From: Anthopleura xanthogrammica
Taxonomy: Eukaryota; Cnidaria; Anthozoa; Actiniaria; Actiniidae
Reading direction: 5' to 3'
DNA: 64,000 bases
Assembly (NCBI GenBank): GCA_964019055.1
Contig: OZ025208.1
Span: 16,057,457-16,121,456, forward strand
The notes beneath the pieces were generated by a model that was not told where the DNA came from, ran no database searches, and was given only the letters and a program-made list of their open reading frames with translations. Positions 45,225 through 64,000 of the stretch are shown piece after piece. The translations under genes and the position numbers were made by a program. Numbering within the stretch: position 1 is the first letter of the stretch; every line of letters begins with the position of its first letter.

Positions 45225-45907
45225 CCTTGAAACAATCTCTGGGCTGATCAAAGTCAGGGAATGGCTAACTCACAGACTGAACCCTGAAACAACCTCTGGG
45301 CTGATCAAAGTCAGGACACGGCTAACTCACAGATTGAACCCTGAAACAACCTCTGAGCTGATCAAAGTCAGGGCACGGCTAACTCACAGATCGAACCCTG
45401 AAACAACCTCTGGGCTGATCTAAGTCAGGGCACGGCTAACTCACAGATCTAACCCTGAAACAACCTCTGGGCTGATCTAAGTCAGGGCTTTGCTATCTCA
45501 CAGATCAAACCCTGAAACAACCTCTGGGCTGATCTAAGTCAGGTCATGGCTAGCTCACAGATCGAACCCTAAAACACCTTCTGGGCTGATCTAAGTTAGG
45601 GCATGGCTAACTCACAGATCTAACCCTGAAACAACCTCTGGGCTGATCTAGGTCAGGGCTTTGCTATCTCACAGATCAAACCCTGAAACAACCTCTGGGC
45701 TGATCTAAGTCAGGTCATGGCTAGCTCACAGATCGAACCCTAAAACACCTTCTGGGCTGATCTAAGTCAGGGCACGGCTAACTCACAGATCTAACCCTGA
45801 AACAACCTCTGGGCTGATCTAAGTCAGGTCATGGCTAGCTCACAGATCGAACCCTAAAACACCTTCTAGGCTGATCTTAGTCAGGACACGGCTAACTCAC
45901 AGATCGA
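45225..45907 (+). repeat. 57-base tandem array, 12 copies (locus 2), with higher-order structure
   Basis: Twelve 57-base units. In the middle, a 171-base block of three unit types repeats: GGGCTTTGCTATCTCACAG recurs at 45,485 and 45,656. Two to three unit types carry diagnostic changes (CTTCTGGGCT versus CCTCTGGGCT). Intergenic. Confidence 0.92.
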
Positions 45908-46344
45908 ATTGGAATTTAGCGTGCTAGGTTTTGCTAGGTTTTGTGTTGAAAGCGGAAATACAAGCTCAAAAGTGGGCAAAGACAAATGCTTCATGAAAAA
46001 CCTTTTTTTTGTAATTGTTTTAATTCTAAACCAAAATTGAAAACGGTTCTCAAGTAGGCGTAGCGTCCGCCATGTTTGAGTTGGTGGGTCAACCAGAAAC
46101 CCATTGCGTAACTTCCTACACTGTTAGAAATCGAAGGTCTTTAAATTAAATAGCAGGAAAATGTTGTAAAAGAAAATATTTTAATGTATAACGTTGGCGT
46201 ATTCCGTGCACAGAATACCACAAAGTGTTGACATCCCACACAATATCCTTTACTTTGGATTATGAGGAATTTTATCTTTACTCTCTTTCCACCAATGCAT
46301 GGAATTTAAATAAAACAGTATCTGAAGACTCTGTTTTGCGACCA

Positions 46345-46480
46345 CAATAGGAACCTGTGTAATTCGACCGCCACCGCCATAATCTAGGACAATAAGAACC
46401 TGTGTAATTCGACCGCCACAGCCATGATCTTGGACAATAGGAACCTGTGTAATTCGACCGCCATAATCTTGGACATATAG
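46345..46480 (+). repeat. About 55-base tandem repeat, 3 copies
   Basis: AATAGGAACCTGTGTAATTC then GACCGCCA...CCATGATCTTGGAC is repeated three times, the last copy shortened. Confidence 0.8.
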
Positions 46481-48507
46481 AAACCTCTACAACTTCGTCG
46501 ACTACGCTTGTAACTCGACCAACTGCTTTACAAGAGACCTATTAATCCGTACGCCAAACCCATTTTCAATTTGGATTTATTTCAATTTTCACTATTTAAA
46601 AAAATTCTTATTTTTATCACATAATAAAACAGGAAAAAAAATGTTTATTTCGAAGTACAAAAAGCACATATTCCCAAACTTACAGATATTAAATATTTAC
46701 CTTAAGGATTTCCATCAGAATATTTATCATAATATTTATCAATAATTGATAAATATTACAAACAAAACATTGATTCGAGGGGAAATGTTTTGCAATAATT
46801 TTTGAAAATATCTTGATTCAATCGGTTTAGTTAATAATTTTTGAAAATGTTGATTATCTATTTTCATCATTTCTTGATTATCAGTCTACGTGTACCCAGA
46901 GATACTCAATTTCTGGTACAATTTCTAAAGTGTTTCCAGCCATAAAAGTAAACGGGGAAAAAGTCTAGAAGTAAACATCTCCAAGTTAAATTGAAATAGA
47001 AAAAAAAGTGCTTGAGCCGCAAAAGCGCTGTAATCAGTTATTTCTTTAATTTTTCAATTTCTAGTCAAAACAAACATTTCAGGCATAGGAGCAGAGCAAA
47101 TGAATACTGTATTCTTCGTATGTTTTTTCTGCACTGTACCATAGCAACCTCCAAACAGAGATCATTCTTTATTGACATGTCGTAACATCAACTGGAATTG
47201 TTTGATTTTGATTGGCTGCAGTGTTTGAGAAAGCAATGATAAAGGAAGAATTGAGCAAACTAGGTTGCTTCGTTTGTTATTGAGAATTGTAATGTGGGTG
47301 GAATAGGAATTGATATTCTGGCCCAGTTTGTACAGACTGCTTTTTCTGCCAAGGTGAACGGCCCGTCCTCAACATATTTGAGTAATCCAAGGGGGTTGGT
47401 CTAATAACTTTTAAGATTGATAAAAGCGAACGTTCTGGAAGGAGGCGTGGGAGATTGAAATTTAGAAAGTCACGTGAGTCTTTGGGTAAATATTGGCGGG
47501 AAAATCCCGTGCGTTGGGGGAAGGGGGGTGGGGGTTAGGAATCCCAAGCGCGGGTTTTGGAGAAAACCGTGAGTGAAAAACATGACCGAATAGTTTGAAT
47601 AATACAAACTAAACAAATATCAACCAACAGGGACCGCGCAGCACCCTAAAAAAGTTGTGGGATAAGATTGGAAAATATAAGAAGCTACCTCTTAGTTTAG
47701 GCTAGTCTTTACATTGGACTTTTAATGTCCTGTTGATCATGCCCTCAATTAGATATTTTTTATCTAGTTGTATACCTAATAAATAAATACCTGTGGTAAG
47801 GGAAAAAGTGGTAGGGCTATAGTTCTACCAGCCCCTTCCCCCGGCGGTCCATGGTAACTGAACTACTATTAACTATCATTAATCATTAGTAATACTCTGG
47901 AATCGTTTTTCATATAAACCATATTTGGTTTTGAATTTATTTAATATTTTTCTCTGATCAGAGTCTTGTAAATAATTTATACAACTTTGATTCTATACCA
48001 GCTATAAACAACGGAACTATGGTTCCTACTCAATCCCCCCTCCCCCCAAACAGGTTATAGACAGGAGCAAGCCCCTCAAATTCTAAATTTTGAAACTTGG
48101 TAAGCGTGTGCCCCACCAGACAGAGCTCGAGTTTAATTTCCTGCCTGGCTTGTGGAAATTCGAAAAAGAGACTTGAAATGGTAGGACTAATATAGCTAAT
48201 CAGAGTTTAAGAAATCAGGCCAACCAATCAGATTGAAGAATTCGAATCGGCCAATCAGATCGAAGAACTGAAATTCAGCTAATCACATATAAGAACCCAG
48301 TTCCGGTTGAGAAAAGGTCACCAATAGGATTTAGGAATTATTGTTAACTAATTAGCTTAAGGATTCACGTCAACCGATCAGGTTAAAGAAGGAAGCGAGG
48401 CCATACAATGAGAATTAGGAAGTTAGATTGTGATCGGATTTAAGCAAATGGCAATAAGCTTAAAGAATATCTGAACGACAGTTTAAAAGCTTGTTTCGTT
48501 CCTAATA

Positions 48508-48672
48508 GACTTTATCGCTAGTTTGCCACAGCAATGCATTCTGGGACTCCTAACTCCATCAAATAACACCAAACAAAAGACCAACAAACCATGGTATCTT
48601 ATGTTTTGTGTTATTTGATTGAGATAACAGTCCCAGAATGCATTGCGGCGGCAAACTAGAGATATAATCTAT
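48508..48672. mobile_element. Foldback element, family G
   Basis: Left ATCGCTAGTTTGCCACAGCA then ATGCATTCTGGGACT; right AGTCCCAGAATGCATTGCGG then CGGCAAACTAGAGAT. Inner ATCAAATAACACAAA-type arms also pair. Only one copy seen, in the intergenic region. Confidence 0.75.
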
Positions 48673-49055
48673 GAAATAACTCGGGTTTACTGTGGAAGAT
48701 TGCACATGTTCCACAGGCAGCCCAAATAACACACAAATTATCCACTTGAACAACCCCTCACATTCCCTTTAACCTCATTAGGGTAACCCTCTTAAACTGG
48801 GTTTTCATTTTTCAGTTTATGCGGTAAAATGCAAGTGAAAGGACAAGCAAAGACAAAGCAATCCTTCCGATCCCGCCTCTGACTCCGATCCCGCCTCTGC
48901 TCTGACTCTGTTTTCAATTCATGATAAGCTGCTTCTTACTCTGATTCCGTCGCAAGTGAAAACCAGACTTTAATGTTGTATGCTTTGTATTCACCCTCCC
49001 CTCCCCTTTCATTTTTGTCCCCATCCAGCGGGGATAAAAATCTATTCTATATTCT

Positions 49056-49061
49056 TTTATT
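49056..49061 (-). terminator. Possible poly(A) signal of ADCY
   Basis: First AATAAA I find on the minus strand below the stop codon, about 1,050 bases downstream. In AT-rich DNA one such hexamer is expected by chance, so this is weak. Confidence 0.2.
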
Positions 49062-50108
49062 TCAATTAATTGATTAACTTGTTTCATTAGCCTCTTCCAT
49101 TATATCTCAATTAATATAACTATATTATTGTATTATGTACAAGAATCTCAAACAGTTGTGGTCCTTGCAGTCTCCCCCCACCAAACATTTTAGTGACTCG
49201 ATGTCACACAACTGTGACCAAAGCTCCTTACGTGACTGTCACGCAATACTCCTTGCCTTTGATGACTTACAGCGTCCTTCAGTATGACACTACCAAACTC
49301 ATTGCGTGACAAAACGTGTAATATGACATCATTCAATAATGATCCTTGCGTGACACAATGTCACACAACGATCTCAAATCACACAATGTTAATGATGTCG
49401 GTGAGAAACCGTTACATTATTTACTTACTGCTTAAAGGGTAGTTTTGAAAATTGTCTACCCTTTATATCATTGGCTCTCTAAATATGTAAACATGTTGTA
49501 TATATGTACATTCTTTAGTCACGTGACAGGTGCGCGCATGCTCACTTTAACCCACATGCGTCATTCACCCCAAAAATGGATTTCTAAACATTTTGTTTTC
49601 CTTCATGGAATAGGTAGAAAACAGTTTTTCGGTTTTAAGGGATTGTAAATTAACGTTGTAAAACGTTTCAAGGAAAAAGGAGATGACTTAAACAATTTTT
49701 CTCATGCCCAGACCTACTCGGTTTGGACCCATCCCTAACCATGCGCATGCGTAGACCGGTTTCACAAGTGTCACGTGAGTGTCCTAACTAGCATCTTCCA
49801 TAATTCTAGACCTGCAGACTCTCTTGCTAAAATTTGCAACAACAAAAAAAGCTATTTTTTAACTTCAAGATTTTTCCTAAAGTCAGATCTAGAACTTATT
49901 TTGTATACTGACTTTCCTTTGTTTGTAGATCGAGGAGAATAAGTTCCATCATCGGTTCATTTTCGGACCATTATCGGGCGGCTCCCGTCGTCGTATTATT
50001 TTCGGATACTGTCGGGCCAGACTTGGGTGGCTGCCATTTTGTTTTTTCAACAGCCTTCGCATTATTTATAGCAATTATTTCATTACCTAAGACATTGTTT
50101 AGGCCTCA

Positions 50109-61888
<11,780 letters not shown>

Positions 61889-61944
61889 CTGTCAAAAAGA
61901 TAATATTCGGCGGGATTAATATTAATATCAATATTGGTATCAAT

Positions 61945-62245
61945 AGTAATTAATTCAACAACACCGTCATCACCAATATCATCAACACCATCAGCAACAG
62001 CAGCACCACTAAAACTATCACCACCATCAACGGCATCATCAGCAACATCATCACATCACCATCGTTATCATCATCATCACCATATCAGCGGCACCACTAT
62101 CATTATCCAAACCATCATCATCATGATCATCACCATAATCATCAGCACATCAGAACCAAACGCATTTTTGAAATATCAATGATATTCTTTAACATTTTGT
62201 TAGTATTATTGATATCATCATCACTATTTTCATCATCATTAGTTT
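61945..62245 (+). repeat. Degenerate ATC/CAC-rich low-complexity tract
   Basis: CATCATCACCATC-type repeats with many interruptions, just upstream of the ADCY exon a acceptor. The Ser/His/Ile-rich frame here is compositional. Confidence 0.85.
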
Positions 62246-62344
62246 TATAATATATGGTTCTGTAACGTTCTCACATTTCAATAAACACAATAAAATATAT
62301 ATTTAAAGTTACATTTCCTCAATGCATCTTCTCATGTTTAACCG

Positions 62345-62405
62345 CTAAAGAGATAAAAAACATACTTAAGGGAATGAAACGTGGGCTGAAATGAGAAATG
62401 AAAAA
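62345..62405. mobile_element. MITE family D, decayed arm
   Basis: ACTTAAGGGAATGAAACGTG then GGCTGAAATGAGAAATG matches the inverse of the family D arm with several changes. Confidence 0.5.
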
Positions 62406-64000
62406 TTATATTCCACAGAAACGTTGACAGAATGACACTATTATCACATTTCAAATATCTCAATACATTGTTATCTGAAACAAAGCCTTTATTGCCATCA
62501 TTATCGCTGTTATCATTATATTCGATCTCAATAAATATTGGACTCAACTTCTAAATTCTTATTTGATCTTTGAACTTTCCGCAAGACTGGAGTCTGACCT
62601 TTTTTTTTTTGATCATTCGATATGTAAAATAAAGAAACCGCTCGTTTTTAACTGTTTTTTTTTCTGAAATTAAATTCACGCTTGCTTCGTTTTTTTGGGA
62701 CAGTTAATTAAAAAATAGATCTATTCAAACCGCGAAAAAATTCAATCCAATATAGATAGTCAATCGGTTCGTAAATTCTCGCTCAATGTAGTCATGTATA
62801 GACTTATCTAATAGCAATAGTTTCCATGGAGTCCTACGCATCAAAAATATTCAAGAAATTTCCAGTGAATTTGCAAAAGATAATTACTTTATTCATTAAA
62901 TTTGTCGCCCTCTAAAAACCTTACAGCGTGCTCAAGTTTCCTCCAAACCCAATTGTTAATTTAAGAGTAGCTAGTTTTGACAATATTAGGACATAAATGT
63001 GTCGAAAAGGAGCTATTTGTATTTCATTATGCGAAGAGATGTTCCAAATGACATGAACTGTTTATCTCGTGTGAAAGTCAATATGTGAGTTCGTATTCAC
63101 TTTCTCTATTCCGAGACCAAAGGCGACAAAATTTGGTCGATCTTCGCATCAATAAATGAACACTTCCCTAAGGCAGCTTGCTAAATTATTTAAAACCAAA
63201 CTATTAGTACACAAAAATATCCCCAATATTGCTATAAATAGAATCCTAGACGAAAAGATCGCCTTCTAGAAAATATTTTTCAGAGGATTATATTTTTGTC
63301 CTTGAGACGAAAATATCTGAGTCATATAGATTTATGGCACGATGTTCGGGTGATAGTCAACCCATTTTTCATTAAATCTACTGATCGAGTAATACAAGGA
63401 AATTATTGTCCTTCTAATTATCAGCTACTTTCATTATCTCCCCATAACGGCCTGTTTTCTGATTGGCTGACTGTGGATGGGTTCTCGGGATGACGTCACA
63501 ACCCACCTGTTTCTTAGGAAGTATGTTTTACTTTGACTCAATTTATTCCTTTTTCCTCGACTTGGTTCTGTCAACATTGAAGGCCTGAATAAGGGCCTGT
63601 TCTTTCTATTGAACTTAAAGAATCTTAAATGAAGGATTTGTTTTACATTTTAAGATCAAAGCAATTCATTTAGACAACGAATGAAACGCTACAACACAAA
63701 CGACTAAAAAATCATATCTATCCCTCGCAAAGCTATAGCGATTAGATGAATTTAAGATAAGAAAAATGACTGCAAAAATAGAAGTGTATTTTTGTCAGCA
63801 GGTTCTAGCAGTTTCAGTTGCACCATTAAGCTTACGCGAACGGCTCTATTGTTTAAAATCACTTGTCGACAGCGGTGAGAAAGAAAAAAATATATACAAA
63901 CACCTTCAAAATGACTAACATTGAAGCAGCCAATATTCATTCAAAAAATCCTTGGTTTCGAAAGCTTTGTTTTATAGTGTTGAAAAATTTTTTTTAAGCA

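Larger units (their letters stand above)
40422..50108. other. Intergenic region between RIM and ADCY, 9.7 kb
   Basis: It contains the presumed RIM promoter and ADCY 3' untranslated region. Seen: AT microsatellite near 40,815-40,850, the 35-base array, a family A MITE, the possible 5' exon, the 57-base array, the 55-base repeats and the family G foldback. No open frame resembles a known protein. 46,600-48,500 holds nothing I can name. Confidence 0.65.
61889..64000. other. ADCY intron, upstream of the first visible exon
   Basis: The exon coding helices 1-5 and the N-terminus must lie to the right of the window. Apart from the ATC-rich tract and a decayed family D arm (62,345-62,405) I see no exon; open frames here are short and featureless. 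Confidence 0.65.

Noticed and set aside
45225..45907. Regular repeats that could look like a CRISPR array
   Set aside because: The whole 57-base unit repeats with no unique spacers; the window is eukaryotic and has no cas genes. The same holds for the 29-, 35-, 65- and 86-base arrays.

Overview
This is an animal nuclear window, AT-rich and repeat-laden. It contains two intron-rich genes, both on the minus strand and both cut by a window edge. The gene content (RIM active-zone scaffold, membrane adenylyl cyclase) and the many small TA-flanked foldback elements fit a non-vertebrate metazoan, perhaps a cnidarian. That placement is inference; no sequence here fixes the species.

Gene 1, 40,415 down to 3,703, is a RIM/RIMS orthologue. 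I could assemble 18 coding exons with matching splice phases, giving about 1,554 residues. In order they encode the LTEEER Rab-binding helix, an eight-cysteine zinc finger, a 643-residue exon rich in Gly/Pro/Gln, a Thr-rich linker, the PDZ domain, the C2A domain, and a Ser/Pro-rich linker with an RxxPxxP motif of the RIM-BP type. The C2B domain must lie left of position 1. Intron 2 (11.8 kb) carries a candidate 25-codon cassette exon and a candidate alternative first exon.

The 9.7 kb between the genes (40,416-50,108) has no convincing protein gene. It holds tandem arrays, foldback elements and one possible 5' untranslated exon of RIM.

Gene 2, about 61,888 down to the stop at 50,109, is a class III transmembrane adenylyl cyclase closest by eye to the ADCY2/4/7 group. 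Twenty-three in-phase coding exons give the last 871 residues: end of the first membrane cassette, C1a, a short C1b, the second six-helix cassette, and C2. All the main catalytic residues are present. The N-terminus and first five helices lie right of the window. A tRNA-Leu(UAA) gene sits antisense in one of its introns.

Introns are filled with microsatellites (a 533-bp perfect AGCAC array, 52 GAT units, CAG/CAA, CAGA, GTCAAT/GTCGAT), tandem arrays of 29 to 87 bp, several tRNA-derived SINEs and at least ten families of foldback MITE-like elements. One MITE family carries TGACGTCA and CACGTG in its arms. RIM (vesicle release) and adenylyl cyclase (cAMP) both act in synaptic signalling, but nothing here shows that their adjacency is functional.
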